NCBI GenBank assembly: GCA_963701375.1
Contig: CAVOZT010000001.1
Location: 62,001-126,000 of the forward strand
Reading direction: 5' to 3'
Length of the DNA stretch: 64,000 nucleotides
Source: CAVXTF01 sp963701375
GTDB taxonomy: Bacteria; Actinomycetota; Acidimicrobiia; Acidimicrobiales; CAVXTF01
Under the pieces are notes generated by a model. It was not told the DNA's origin. It saw only the letters and a program-made list of their open reading frames with translations, and searched no databases. Below, piece by piece: positions 1 through 8,667 of the stretch. A program made the position numbers and the translations under genes. Within the stretch, counting starts at the first letter, position 1. Every line of letters starts with the position of its first letter.

Positions 1-2
1 AC

Positions 3-512
3 CGGATGAGTCGAACTTGCGAGATGCTCGCAATGAACAGGGGACTCGGTCCCGAGAAAGCCGAGCTCATCAGGATCGCGAGCCCCATGCACGACATCGG
101 CAAGATCGGGGTCAGAGACGAGGTCCTCGGTAAACCTGGGAAACTGACCCCGTCAGAGATGGACGAAATGCGAAGGCATCCGGTTATCGGCAGCGAGATC
201 CTGGCCGGATCGGATTCCGAGCTCCTCAGGCTCGGAGGTCTTATCGCGCTGACTCACCACGAACGCTGGGACGGGGGCGGTTATCCGCACGGGCTTGTGC
301 GCGAACAGATCCCCGTTGAGGGCCGGATCGTCGCGATCGCCGACGTTTTCGACGCGCTTACGAGCGAACGTTCCTACAAGCCGGCATTCGAGGTTGACCA
401 TGCGGTGGCGATCATGACCGAGGAGAGCGGGAGTCATTTCGACCCCGATCTGCTCGATATCTTCCTTGACTTAGTGGACGACGTCGTAGGGCTCGCTCGA
501 GTAACCCAATAG
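3..512 (+). CDS. HD-GYP domain phosphodiesterase, C-terminal part (5' end outside window)
   Basis: The frame is open to the left edge, so the gene starts upstream and only its C-terminal domain is seen. Counting from the first in-window Met at base 6, the HD metal pair is H29-D30 (MHDIGKIGV) and the signature HHERWDGGGYP lies near residues 84-94, followed by IADVFDALTSERSYK. These are the hallmarks of HD-GYP domains, a family that hydrolyses cyclic di-GMP to pGpG or GMP using a bi- or trinuclear metal centre. The regulatory N-terminus (response receiver, PAS or GAF in most relatives) is not visible, so the input signal is unknown. The protein ends about 60 residues after the DAL motif, normal for a C-terminal HD-GYP module. 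Confidence 0.85.
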   Translation, partial: RMSRTCEMLAMNRGLGPEKAELIRIASPMHDIGKIGVRDEVLGKPGKLTPSEMDEMRRHPVIGSEILAGSDSELLRLGGLIALTHHERWDGGGYPHGLVREQIPVEGRIVAIADVFDALTSERSYKPAFEVDHAVAIMTEESGSHFDPDLLDIFLDLVDDVVGLARVTQ

Positions 513-529
513 GCTGCGAGCCAAGCCGC

Positions 530-1402
530 TCAGAAGTCGGCGACAATCGGGACGATTCGGTCGCCGATGATCTCGACGGGCTCGATCGAAGAGACTCCGG
601 CAACGCTTCCATGGGCGACTGAGAAGCCCATTCGGGCGAGCTTTTGCAGCGACTCGACTATCTCGTCTGTTCTTTCTCCCTTGCTCCCGACGTCAAAGTT
701 GAAGAGCGCCGTCTTCTCTATGTCGTCATAGTTGCGTCCCTCGTCGTCACAATGCCTCCTGAGCACGTCGAGTTTGTGCTCGAGGTCTGGTCCCGGGAAA
801 AGGTTGCACGCCTGCGCATAGCGAGCTACGAGCCGCAAGGTCTTTTGTTCACCCGACCCCCCGATCAAAATTGGAGGATGCGGTGACGAGAGCGCATTGG
901 GCGAGTTCAGAGTCCTCCCGAGCCGGTAGTGCTCGCCTTCGTAGGGCGCGTCTTTCCCGCTCCACATCTGGAGGCAGATCTGTAGAGCCTCTTCGAGGCG
1001 TTCGAAACGCTCGGAAAGCGGAGGGAATGCAAGACCGAGACCTAGTGCCTCCTCCTCGTTCCACGCAGCGCCTATGCCGAGCATCGCTCGACCACCCGAC
1101 AGGACGTCGAGCGTCGTGACCATCTTTGCGAGCAGCCCAGGCTCCCGATAAACGACGCCCGTGACCAGAGTCAGGAGTCGAACCCGAGAAGTCAACGCTG
1201 CCAGATATCCGAGAGTGGTGTAGGCCTCGAGCATTTCGTTCTCAGGGGGACCGATCACGCCGATCTGCCAGACGTGGTCCATGACGCTCACTCTGTCGAA
1301 GCCGGCGGCCTCTGCGGCAAGCGTGACCCGCTTCAGGTCCTCCCCGAGACGAGAAGGACCTCCGGGCCAGGTGAAGTCTGAGATATGCAGTCCGAGTTTC
1401 AC
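530..1402 (-). CDS. LLM class F420-dependent oxidoreductase
   Basis: The 290-residue protein has the luciferase-like monooxygenase TIM-barrel pattern: an N-terminal KLGLHISDF strand, VSVMDH, a TLVTGVVYREPGLLAK segment, GIGAAWNEEE, and PPILIGGSGEQKTLRLVARYA. In actinobacteria this subgroup is usually coenzyme F420-dependent and acts on unknown small substrates; the substrate here cannot be read from sequence. I start it at GTG 1402 rather than the upstream ATG at 1426, because GGAGGT lies just before this GTG and the family begins with the KLG strand. It converges on the HD-GYP gene with an 17-base gap, so it is a separate transcription unit. Confidence 0.85.
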   Translation of the reverse strand: MKLGLHISDFTWPGGPSRLGEDLKRVTLAAEAAGFDRVSVMDHVWQIGVIGPPENEMLEAYTTLGYLAALTSRVRLLTLVTGVVYREPGLLAKMVTTLDVLSGGRAMLGIGAAWNEEEALGLGLAFPPLSERFERLEEALQICLQMWSGKDAPYEGEHYRLGRTLNSPNALSSPHPPILIGGSGEQKTLRLVARYAQACNLFPGPDLEHKLDVLRRHCDDEGRNYDDIEKTALFNFDVGSKGERTDEIVESLQKLARMGFSVAHGSVAGVSSIEPVEIIGDRIVPIVADF

Positions 1403-1525
1403 GACACCTCCGAACCTCGCGATCAAGTGACGTTAGCGTCAGCGGTTCACGAACCATTCGGGACCCATCTCGACCAATTCGACAGCTGTTACCATCCGGG
1501 GCTTCGACGGCTCGGGGGGTGACAA

Positions 1526-2539
1526 GTGAACCGCGCAATTGAGGGGGCGATCTACAGACTCCGGCAGTCTGGGCTGACGGCGCGCTTTGCAAAACGCCTC
1601 CCCCCGGAGGTGCGGAAGCTGGTTCCACTAAGGCTGAAGCGCTTGCTGGTTCCCGCCCCCCCGAAACAGCCGCCCTTACCTTCGCTTGAGTATTTCTCCG
1701 CCATGAAGGCCCACTACCGGGTTGCGAACCTCGTCGGGGTCACTCCTGCGGAGTTCCGTCGGAGGATCGACGTCTTTTCATCTCTGGACGACGCTGAAAT
1801 GGAGGGCTACCAGTCAGGCGACCACCAACGTGCAAGGTCGGTGCGCTTCGAGTGGTCCGAGGACCATGACTTCGGCGATTTCACCGTGACAGGAATGTCT
1901 ACGAATCGGTCGACTTGGCTGCTGAGCACGTTCACTGACCAACTATCGGAGCTTCCGAGAGATCTGAGCGGCAAACGAGTGCTTGACATCGGCTGTTGGA
2001 CGGGCGGGACGAGTTTGTTGCTGGCTCGCATGGGAGCCTCGGTGGTCGCCATCGAAGAGGTGAAGAAATACGTGGACTGCCTCGAGTACCTCTGCGAATC
2101 GTTCGGTCTTTCGAACCTCGAACCCCGCAATCTTTCTCTCTATGACCTGACCGGTGAAGAGTTTCAAGACGCGTTCGACATCGTGCTGTTCGGCGGCGTG
2201 CTCTATCACCTGAGCGATCCGGTGCTCGGTATCCGTATCACGTTCAACACGCTGCGTGATCAGGGAAAGTGCCTGTTGGAAACGGCGGTGGCCAGATCGC
2301 AAGCGCGGATCCTCGAGTATGCAGGCAAGGACGAACCCGGTCGGGGCGCGGCGGCCAACTGGTTCTACCCGGCTCCAAACGTCGTGCACACGATCATGGA
2401 CGAGGTCGGTTACCGCAACATCAGAAGCCTCGTCCTTCCGCAGGCCCAAGGGCCTCAGGACAGGATGCTGGCGGTGGGAACAAAGGTGACCCAGGTCGAC
2501 ATGCTCCGTGCGGGTCTGTCCGTTCCTGACATCAGATGA
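1526..2539 (+). CDS. class I SAM-dependent methyltransferase (CmoB/DUF1698-like)
   Basis: This 337-residue protein has a Rossmann SAM-binding motif VLDIGCWTGGTS near residues 152-163, an acidic residue after strand 2 (VVAIEE), and the later LFGGVLYHLSDP segment typical of CmoB-like and DUF1698 methyltransferases. Residues 1-150 form a long N-terminal region, as in CmoB relatives that act on tRNA wobble uridine. No CmoA partner is nearby, so the substrate could equally be a small molecule or lipid. The GTG start has a G-rich ribosome site ending five bases upstream. The gene stands alone, divergent from the LLM oxidoreductase. Confidence 0.75.
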   Translation: MNRAIEGAIYRLRQSGLTARFAKRLPPEVRKLVPLRLKRLLVPAPPKQPPLPSLEYFSAMKAHYRVANLVGVTPAEFRRRIDVFSSLDDAEMEGYQSGDHQRARSVRFEWSEDHDFGDFTVTGMSTNRSTWLLSTFTDQLSELPRDLSGKRVLDIGCWTGGTSLLLARMGASVVAIEEVKKYVDCLEYLCESFGLSNLEPRNLSLYDLTGEEFQDAFDIVLFGGVLYHLSDPVLGIRITFNTLRDQGKCLLETAVARSQARILEYAGKDEPGRGAAANWFYPAPNVVHTIMDEVGYRNIRSLVLPQAQGPQDRMLAVGTKVTQVDMLRAGLSVPDIR

Positions 2540-2695
2540 GGCGCTAAAGCGGGTCGTCTCCCTGGCCGAGACCAGAGTTGCCCGGATCGTCCGGCCGCTC
2601 ATCGGATGATCGACGCCCCGAGGTCGCCGACGACGTATCTTTCGCCGCATTAGGTTGCGAGTCGGTTGCTCCGAGGCAGTTTGGGAGGCAGGCAT

Positions 2696-3460
2696 ATGAC
2701 CCCGTACGAAACCCGCTTCGTGACCGCGGTCAGCGGTCGTAGCTTGATGGGGGTCGCCTTGGCGGCTCTAGTGATCGGCGGCCTTTCGATCTCAGGCTGT
2801 TCGATTGTGAAGGCTGTGAGCAAGGTCGCTCACACGGTGGAGGGAAACAAGGCCACCATCGACGCATTCACCAAAAAGATCGGCTCTGGCAACGCGACGC
2901 CATTCGAAGCCGTTTACGCGACGACCGGGAGCTCGCCGTCAACGATCACCTACGCCGTTCAACCTCCGAAGGGTCTCTTGTTCAAAGACACCGCTTCTGG
3001 GACCGGAAGTCAGATCAACACGATCGACGTCATCGTGAACACGTCGGGCGAGTACGCATGCACACCGCCGTCTCCATCGACCTCCGGTCCTTGGAATTGC
3101 CAGAAGCTTTCTGGCCCAAACGCGGCGGCCGAGAACAAGATTTTCGATTTTTACACTCCATCGCACTGGGTCACATTCCTGAGGGACTTTTCGTTGGCCG
3201 CCGGACTGGCCGGAGACAAGGTCAGCTCCTCGAGCATGACCGTCAACGGGTTCGACATGTCGTGCGTCGATTTCGTGGCATCGGGGGTCCCTGGTACGAG
3301 CACGATCTGCACCACCGCGCAGGGGATTCTCGGATACGTGAAGGTGGCGGGTGATTCGACCAGCTTCGAGATCAAGAGTTACTCGTCGTCGCCCTCGGCC
3401 TCCCTCTTCCAATTGCCTCCCGGCGCCAAGGTGATTACCCCGCCGACTACCACCACGTAG
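2696..3460 (+). CDS. putative lipoprotein of unknown function
   Basis: From ATG 2696 (GGGAGG eight bases upstream) the 254-residue product begins with a hydrophobic segment at about residues 17-34 that ends in lipobox ISGC, with Cys35 as the likely lipidated residue. The rest is Ser/Thr/Gly-rich with a few cysteines and no motif I recognise, ending in a PPTTTT tail. It is therefore probably anchored to the outer face of the membrane. The overall style resembles the many uncharacterised substrate-binding or LpqN-like lipoproteins of actinobacteria, but I cannot assign it to a family. The upstream 156 bases show no obvious promoter. Confidence 0.7.
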   Translation: MTPYETRFVTAVSGRSLMGVALAALVIGGLSISGCSIVKAVSKVAHTVEGNKATIDAFTKKIGSGNATPFEAVYATTGSSPSTITYAVQPPKGLLFKDTASGTGSQINTIDVIVNTSGEYACTPPSPSTSGPWNCQKLSGPNAAAENKIFDFYTPSHWVTFLRDFSLAAGLAGDKVSSSSMTVNGFDMSCVDFVASGVPGTSTICTTAQGILGYVKVAGDSTSFEIKSYSSSPSASLFQLPPGAKVITPPTTTT

Positions 3461-3486
3461 CCAAGCACCTCGCACGATGGGGCCGG

Positions 3487-5202
3487 CTATCTGGCTCCTC
3501 GTACGAGCACTCCGGGCCTGGCGCCCGTCTCTTTTCCTCTGTCGAGCGTCACCTCACCGCGGTTGATCGTTGCCAGATAGCCCGTGGCGCGTTGCACCAA
3601 CCGTTTCGCACCTCCAGGGAGGTCCGCGGCGAGCGTGGGGCGCTGCAGACCGAGCCCTTCGAAGTCGATGATGTTCATGTCCGCCTTCTTGCCAGGAAGC
3701 AGTCGGCCCCGGTCGCTCAGGCCGAAGACGTCGGCCGTTGCGCTCGTGAGCATGCGCACCGCTTCCTCGAGTGCAAAGCGTCCACTGTCCCGGTCTCGGG
3801 CCCAATATGACAAGAGAAAAGTTGTCGTGCTCGCGTCGCAGGTCTGTCCCGCGTGCGCGCCACCATCGCCCAGCCCGAAGACGGTCGTCGGGTGCACGAG
3901 CATCTCCCTGGTGGCGTCGAGATTTCCCTCGGAATAGTTGAGGACCGGCGCGTTGAGCAGCTGACGTCCCCCGTCTTCGAGGAGGTGGTCATAGAACTCC
4001 TCCCACTGCGAACGCCCGGCCGCTTTTGCCAGACGGGCGATGCTGGTCGAAGGAGCAGGTTCATAGTCGGGAGGATCCCCCAGGGGAAAGGTTCGAGACG
4101 GGTGCATGAAGCCCGAAATGATCGGGTCGTCCTCCATTGCGGACAGCTCGGCCACCAGGCGGGCCTTCAGAGCGGGATCGCCCATTTGTACAAATTGTTC
4201 GGTCCAAGGCGACAGGGCGATCTGGCTCCACGACGGAGCAAAGTTGAAAGGGTGAAACGTCTGGAGGCCCAGCAGGAGGGAAACCGTCCTGCCGTGCACC
4301 TGTGGCCTCACATCTGAGCCATGTGCAGCGGCGTCCCCTGCGAGCGCGAGCAGGCGGCGATACGCGCCTGGGTCATTGTTGTTCTGGTTCAAGGCGAAAG
4401 TCACCGGACGGCCGATAGCGCCCGACAGACGACGCATCCACGACATCTCCTTTTCCGGTGCCGCCAGATCCTCGCCGAGAGCGCCCGCGGGAGCGAGCTC
4501 GAAAACGCCGGTGCCCAGTTCACCGAGAACGGCGCCGATTCCGAAGAGCTCGTCTTCGGCCGCGAACGTTCCCGGAACGGGCTCTCCGTCGATCGCCCGA
4601 TGCGCGAGGGTACGCGAGGTGGAAAACCCGAGGGCACCCGCGCTGATCCCTTCGCGCACGATGTCGGCCATCACTTCGATGTCTCGGGCAGTGGCGGGCT
4701 CGTTGTGTGCGCCCCTGTCTCCCATTACGAAGGCCCTGACAGCACCGTGGGGAACCTGGGCACCGACGTCTATTGATTTCGGCGCACGTTCAACAGCGTC
4801 CAGGAATTCGGGGAAGCTCTCCCAATCCCACTGGATTCCGGCCGACAGCGCTGCTCCCGGGATGTCCTCCACGCCTTCCATGAGGCCGATCAGCCAGTCC
4901 CGGTTCGCGGGACGCACCGGAGCGAAGCCCACGCCGCAATTGCCCATGACGATCGTCGTCACCCCGTGCCAACACGAGGGCGTCAACATCGGATCCCAGG
5001 TGATCTGCCCGTCGTAATGGGTGTGTATGTCGACGAATCCCGGTGTGACAAGCGCTCCGTCGGCGTCGATCTCGTGCCTGGCCCGACCGGCTACTCGGCC
5101 CACCTCGACGATGATCCCGTCGTCAACCGCGACATCAGCAGTCCGTGCGACCGATCCCGTCCCGTCCACCACCGTTCCTGATCGGACGACGAGATCGTGC
5201 AT
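3487..5202 (-). CDS. N-acyl-D-amino-acid deacylase family amidohydrolase
   Basis: The 571-residue protein begins MHDLVVRSGTVVDGTG and carries the metal-dependent amidohydrolase HTH motif (residues 60-62, GFVDIHTHYDG), GNCGVGFAP near residue 89, and a late LGDGGAHAG motif providing the catalytic Asp. This arrangement matches D-aminoacylase-like enzymes, which remove N-acyl groups from D-amino acids with zinc. Substrate specificity is not deducible. The frame stays open 126 codons further upstream, but GGGAGGG lies just before ATG 5202 and the family starts here. The 3' end converges on the lipoprotein gene 26 bases away. Confidence 0.85.
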   Translation of the reverse strand: MHDLVVRSGTVVDGTGSVARTADVAVDDGIIVEVGRVAGRARHEIDADGALVTPGFVDIHTHYDGQITWDPMLTPSCWHGVTTIVMGNCGVGFAPVRPANRDWLIGLMEGVEDIPGAALSAGIQWDWESFPEFLDAVERAPKSIDVGAQVPHGAVRAFVMGDRGAHNEPATARDIEVMADIVREGISAGALGFSTSRTLAHRAIDGEPVPGTFAAEDELFGIGAVLGELGTGVFELAPAGALGEDLAAPEKEMSWMRRLSGAIGRPVTFALNQNNNDPGAYRRLLALAGDAAAHGSDVRPQVHGRTVSLLLGLQTFHPFNFAPSWSQIALSPWTEQFVQMGDPALKARLVAELSAMEDDPIISGFMHPSRTFPLGDPPDYEPAPSTSIARLAKAAGRSQWEEFYDHLLEDGGRQLLNAPVLNYSEGNLDATREMLVHPTTVFGLGDGGAHAGQTCDASTTTFLLSYWARDRDSGRFALEEAVRMLTSATADVFGLSDRGRLLPGKKADMNIIDFEGLGLQRPTLAADLPGGAKRLVQRATGYLATINRGEVTLDRGKETGARPGVLVRGAR

Positions 5203-5310
5203 GCGTCCCTCCCGGGGACTAGCGGAAACCCAGAACCAGGTTAGAAGAGCCGGGCACGATCCGCAGCCACGTGGTCTTGCTGCAGTCAGGTGGTCGTATA
5301 GACAGAAGAA

Positions 5311-5661
5311 GTGAAGATCTTCAGGTTCGACGAGAAGGTTTCGATCCCGATCTCGAACTTTGGCTCCAACTTCCGGATCGGCCCACTCACCGAAGAGGGT
5401 GCTCGCGTGCGCGTGCACGCGATGCACCTGGAGCCGGGCGGGTTGATCGGACGCCACATAGCGACTGAGGCGCAGATGTTCGCGGTTGTGAACGGCGTGG
5501 GTGTTGTGAGCGGGTCTGACGGCACGCGCCGAGTGATCAGAGCCGGTTACGCGGCTGTATGGGATGCAGGCGAGGAGCACGATGCGTCGAGTGACGAGGG
5601 GCTGACGGCGATCTGTGTCGAAGGAGAGTTCGAGGTCTCTGCAACGAGCGTCACGCGGTGA
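5311..5661 (+). CDS. cupin domain protein
   Basis: This 116-residue protein fits a single small cupin barrel: a first motif around LEPGGLIGRHIATEAQMFAVVNG and a second around RAGYAAVWDAGEEHDASS. The His and Glu residues in these motifs could bind one metal. Family members range from dioxygenases to sugar epimerases and sensors, so function is unassigned. The start is GTG 5311. The following GrpB gene begins inside its last 47 bases, suggesting translational coupling. Confidence 0.7.
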   Translation: MKIFRFDEKVSIPISNFGSNFRIGPLTEEGARVRVHAMHLEPGGLIGRHIATEAQMFAVVNGVGVVSGSDGTRRVIRAGYAAVWDAGEEHDASSDEGLTAICVEGEFEVSATSVTR

Positions 5662-6217
5662 GATAGCTGTTCTTGACTATGACCACGAGTGGGCGAGATG
5701 GTTCGACGCGGTTTACGCCTACGTGTGGCCCGCGATCCGCGACGTCGCATTGCGAATTGAGCACGTCGGATCGACAGCCGTACCCGGCCTGGCCGCGAAA
5801 CCGATAATCGATGTCGACATCGTCGTGACGCTCGAACACGACATCTCTCGTGTCGTCGACCGGCTGTCAGGGATCGGATACCGTTGGCGCGGCGATCTCG
5901 GTGTTCCCGGGCGCGAAGCGTTCTCCCAACCGCCAGGCGCGGGTCTCCCGCCGAACAACCTCTACGCGGTGGTTGAGGACTCGAAGGCCCACATGGATCA
6001 CTGGCTGCTGCGCGACCTGCTTGTCGAGGATCCGCAGGCGCGGGAACGGTATGCGGCACTCAAAAGGGCCAACGCCGAGCGCGCCGGCGGCGACATCGAC
6101 GTCTACGTCGCCGCGAAAGCGGGCTTCGTCGCTGAATTGCCTGCGCGGTCCCGCGCCATGAAGGGTCTGCCACCCGAGACTTACTGGGATCCGAGCGTTG
6201 AGCCAGGGCCTGCGTAG
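5615..6217 (+). CDS. GrpB/UPF0157 family protein (nucleotidyltransferase-like fold)
   Basis: The 200-residue protein contains the GrpB core: YDHEWARWF, then RIEHVGSTAVPGLAAKPIID, a diagnostic string for the family, whose GS and D residues resemble a minimal nucleotidyltransferase fold. The region NNLYAV-H-WLLRD-L and a C-terminal helix complete it. Family function is unproven; some members have CoA-binding annotations. GTG 5615 is the only plausible start before the conserved region, giving a 47-base overlap with the cupin gene. Confidence 0.8.
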   Translation: MSKESSRSLQRASRGEIAVLDYDHEWARWFDAVYAYVWPAIRDVALRIEHVGSTAVPGLAAKPIIDVDIVVTLEHDISRVVDRLSGIGYRWRGDLGVPGREAFSQPPGAGLPPNNLYAVVEDSKAHMDHWLLRDLLVEDPQARERYAALKRANAERAGGDIDVYVAAKAGFVAELPARSRAMKGLPPETYWDPSVEPGPA

Positions 6218-6234
6218 AAGCGTACGCTGGTCCG

Positions 6235-6360
6235 ATGGGAGCCAAACAGCGACAAGGTGGAGAGAAGAAGAAGCCAGGTAAGAACATCAAGGAGAAGCGG
6301 GCGGCCAAGACTCAAAAGAAGGCAGCCAAGGAAGGGGTCGCGAAGACGCTCGGCAGGTAG
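6235..6360 (+). CDS. 41-residue lysine-rich small protein
   Basis: A short frame from ATG 6235 to TAG 6360 encodes a very basic peptide starting MGAKQRQGGEKKK and continuing with KNIKEKRAAKTQKKAAK. I recognise this style from small conserved actinobacterial hypothetical proteins of about 40 residues rich in KEKRAAK motifs. There is no cysteine or membrane segment; a nucleic-acid or ribosome-associated role is conceivable but unproven. It sits 17 bases after GrpB and five bases before the next gene, so it is probably co-transcribed. Confidence 0.55.
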   Translation: MGAKQRQGGEKKKPGKNIKEKRAAKTQKKAAKEGVAKTLGR

Positions 6361-6365
6361 ACGCG

Positions 6366-7160
6366 GTGAGCGCGACGGGGATCTCAGAGGCAGCCCGGAC
6401 GCGCACCGACGACATCGTGAGCGTTCTCGGAGCCTCGACCTCGTTGGATGGTTCGTCGAGGCTGCCGGGCTGGACCCGGCTCACCGTCGCGTGCCACCTG
6501 CGCTATGGAGCGGTCGCCTCGCGCCGGATGACTGCCGAAGCCCTGGCCGGAACCGAGACCTCGTTCTACCCGGGCGGGCGTTCCGTCGAGCGAGCGGGCA
6601 CACTCGAACCCGGTCGCGCGGAGGACCCGCGGAAGGTCGTTGCTTCGCTTGGCGAAGAGAGCACGAGGTTGCACGACTCGTGGGCTCGTCTCTCAGAGGC
6701 CGAGTGGAACACATCCGTACGAGAGCCTGCTGACAACACTGATCTCGGAGACACGACCCTCGTTCTGCTGGCCATCATGCGCCTGACGGAGATCGAGGTC
6801 CACGGGAGTGACCTAGACATCGGTCTGGACGACTGGAGCGAGGTCTTCGTTTCAAGCGCGCTACCGGTGCGGATCTCACGGTTGGCGACGCGGCGCTCGA
6901 ACCACAGGGCGATCGACTCACGGGTTCAGGGGTCATGGAAGCTCGCGGCCACGGACGGGCCGAGCTGGAAAGTCTCCGTGTACGGAGATCAGGTGACGAG
7001 CGAGCTCGTCGATCCGGATGCGCCGGCCGATGCGGTCATCGAGGCGACGAGCCGCGACATGCTTGCAATGCTTCTCGGTCGGCCGCTCGAACGCCGGCTC
7101 GTGACGCACGGCGACGAACGCCTTGTCAGCCTCTTCCCGAGGGCCTTCCCAGGGCCCTAG
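6366..7160 (+). CDS. maleylpyruvate isomerase family, mycothiol-dependent enzyme
   Basis: The 264-residue protein shows the DinB-like helical bundle of the mycothiol-dependent maleylpyruvate isomerase family: LPGWTRLTVACHLRYGAVA near residue 33 supplies the first metal-binding His, and RLTEIEVHGSDLDIG near residue 140 supplies the C-terminal His of the bundle. The C-terminal third resembles the MDMPI C-terminal domain (sterol-carrier-like). Relatives use mycothiol as the thiol cofactor for isomerisation or transfer; the substrate here is unknown. It starts at GTG 6366, five bases after the 41-residue gene. Confidence 0.75.
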   Translation: MSATGISEAARTRTDDIVSVLGASTSLDGSSRLPGWTRLTVACHLRYGAVASRRMTAEALAGTETSFYPGGRSVERAGTLEPGRAEDPRKVVASLGEESTRLHDSWARLSEAEWNTSVREPADNTDLGDTTLVLLAIMRLTEIEVHGSDLDIGLDDWSEVFVSSALPVRISRLATRRSNHRAIDSRVQGSWKLAATDGPSWKVSVYGDQVTSELVDPDAPADAVIEATSRDMLAMLLGRPLERRLVTHGDERLVSLFPRAFPGP

Positions 7161-7170
7161 AGCGCGACAA

Positions 7171-8667
7171 TCACCCCGGGCCGGAGCCGGTGCTCCCCGG
7201 CACGATCGGGTGGACCTGGAGCCCCGAACAGCCGGGCAGCGAGACGTCGATCTTGACCGACTGAGTCGTGTTCGGAGGGGTTACGAGCAGGCTCGCGTAA
7301 GTCGGGCAGGTCGTTGCATTGCCGGTGGGAACGTCTGTCCCTTCGACGATTGCCGACGCAGTTTTGACGGGCACCAGGATCACATCAGAGACGCTTTGGC
7401 CGGCACCCCCCAGGTAGCCGTTCTGCGTCCTTACTGCCTGAGTGATCTGTACACCCTGTGCGTTCAGCCCTGCGACCCCCGGGTACCCGAAGAGCGTGCA
7501 GGTCTCGGAGCCGACGTTCTTGAACAGCAGGACGACGCCGACATGCCCAAGTCCGGCGTGCGGGCTTCCCGAGGTGACGGTCAGCTGTGAGAAGCGGCAG
7601 GCAGGCGTGTGCTGCACAACAAGCGGCGCGAACTGAATGGGTGCGTACGCGTAGGACTCGTCCGGGGGCGCGCCGGCTGAAGCCACGATCACGCACCGAT
7701 CGGTACAGACGGTTGAAGAAGCCGTTCTTCCGCTTCCTGACGAGGCGACGACGTTTACGTGGAAATCGATCGAGGCGTTACCGGACCCGTCGGTCGACCT
7801 GAACCGCTCCCGGATACCGCATCCCAGAGGGTTGGCGAAGAATTCGCCGGTGCTCGCGGACTCGGAGACGTAGAACGCGGCATGTGGGACGAGTCCGCGG
7901 GCGCTCAGTTGAACGACCTCACCGGAGTGGAGATCGCGTGCCGGAGTTACCGTCACCGACGCGCCAGCGGAGACGACTCCGCTCGTTCGAAGGCTGCGCA
8001 CATAGTCGACTGCGAACAGCTTCTGCGAAGGATCCGGGCACGTCGGAGGGGAGAACCCGAGTGGCTTGAACGACGAGGCCTGCTCGACGAGCGGCTCGGT
8101 CCAGCCCGAGAAGCGGATTTCTACTCGACCCCCAGACGTCTGAAAACCGCACCAATCCAGCTCGACGATCGCTTGAGGAGAGGAGCTAGAAGCTGCGAGC
8201 TCGACGGGGCTCGCCGGAGCCGGCAGGTCCGGAGCTCGGTGGTAAGTCGACTCGATCAGGCTCAGGGTGTGTCCAGCGCTGTCGAAGACGACGATCTTCG
8301 GCTGTCCCGACAGAGCGCAAGAGGTCCCCGCGGTATTCGAGAGCCGTACCGCTCCCAATGGTGTGCCGGGCTGATCGAACGCAACCGCCGCCGTCAGCTG
8401 GCTAGTCGCGCAGGCGCGCACTGAGCCCTTGGAGCTAGGCAGCCCGGCCGGGGTCCGGACCGTCCTGGACTGGACGATGTGAACGCTCACCAGAGCGATC
8501 ACGAGCGCGGCAGCAAGAACGCCCGCCCACGCAAGAGCCCGGCCGCGTGACAGCCGGGCAACCCGGACGCGCGCCGGGTGTGCGGCACCCACCGAAGAGG
8601 CGTCGAACGAATGGAACAACTCGCGAAGACGGTTGTCCGTGTCGTCGGGGGATTCCGTGACAGGCAT
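7171..8667 (-). CDS. membrane-anchored DUF4232 protein, probable sigma-factor partner
   Basis: The 498-residue protein has a short cytoplasmic N-terminus containing LRELFHSFDA, one membrane helix (about residues 45-65) and a long extracytoplasmic part. The final 160 residues, with CRFSQL, LFKNVGSETCTLFGYPGV and LLVTPP, match DUF4232, an immunoglobulin-like domain with conserved cysteines; an earlier related repeat has CALSGQPKIVV. Its ATG overlaps the TAA stop of the ECF sigma gene (TAATG), so the two are translationally coupled. By analogy with ECF operons the cytoplasmic segment may bind the sigma factor, although no zinc anti-sigma motif is visible. The frame extends further upstream, but only inside the sigma gene. 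Confidence 0.75.
   Translation of the reverse strand: MPVTESPDDTDNRLRELFHSFDASSVGAAHPARVRVARLSRGRALAWAGVLAAALVIALVSVHIVQSRTVRTPAGLPSSKGSVRACATSQLTAAVAFDQPGTPLGAVRLSNTAGTSCALSGQPKIVVFDSAGHTLSLIESTYHRAPDLPAPASPVELAASSSSPQAIVELDWCGFQTSGGRVEIRFSGWTEPLVEQASSFKPLGFSPPTCPDPSQKLFAVDYVRSLRTSGVVSAGASVTVTPARDLHSGEVVQLSARGLVPHAAFYVSESASTGEFFANPLGCGIRERFRSTDGSGNASIDFHVNVVASSGSGRTASSTVCTDRCVIVASAGAPPDESYAYAPIQFAPLVVQHTPACRFSQLTVTSGSPHAGLGHVGVVLLFKNVGSETCTLFGYPGVAGLNAQGVQITQAVRTQNGYLGGAGQSVSDVILVPVKTASAIVEGTDVPTGNATTCPTYASLLVTPPNTTQSVKIDVSLPGCSGLQVHPIVPGSTGSGPG

Noticed and set aside
5203..5580. N-terminal extension of the amidohydrolase
   Set aside because: The region shows no amidohydrolase similarity and lies upstream of a good ribosome site and start at 5202.
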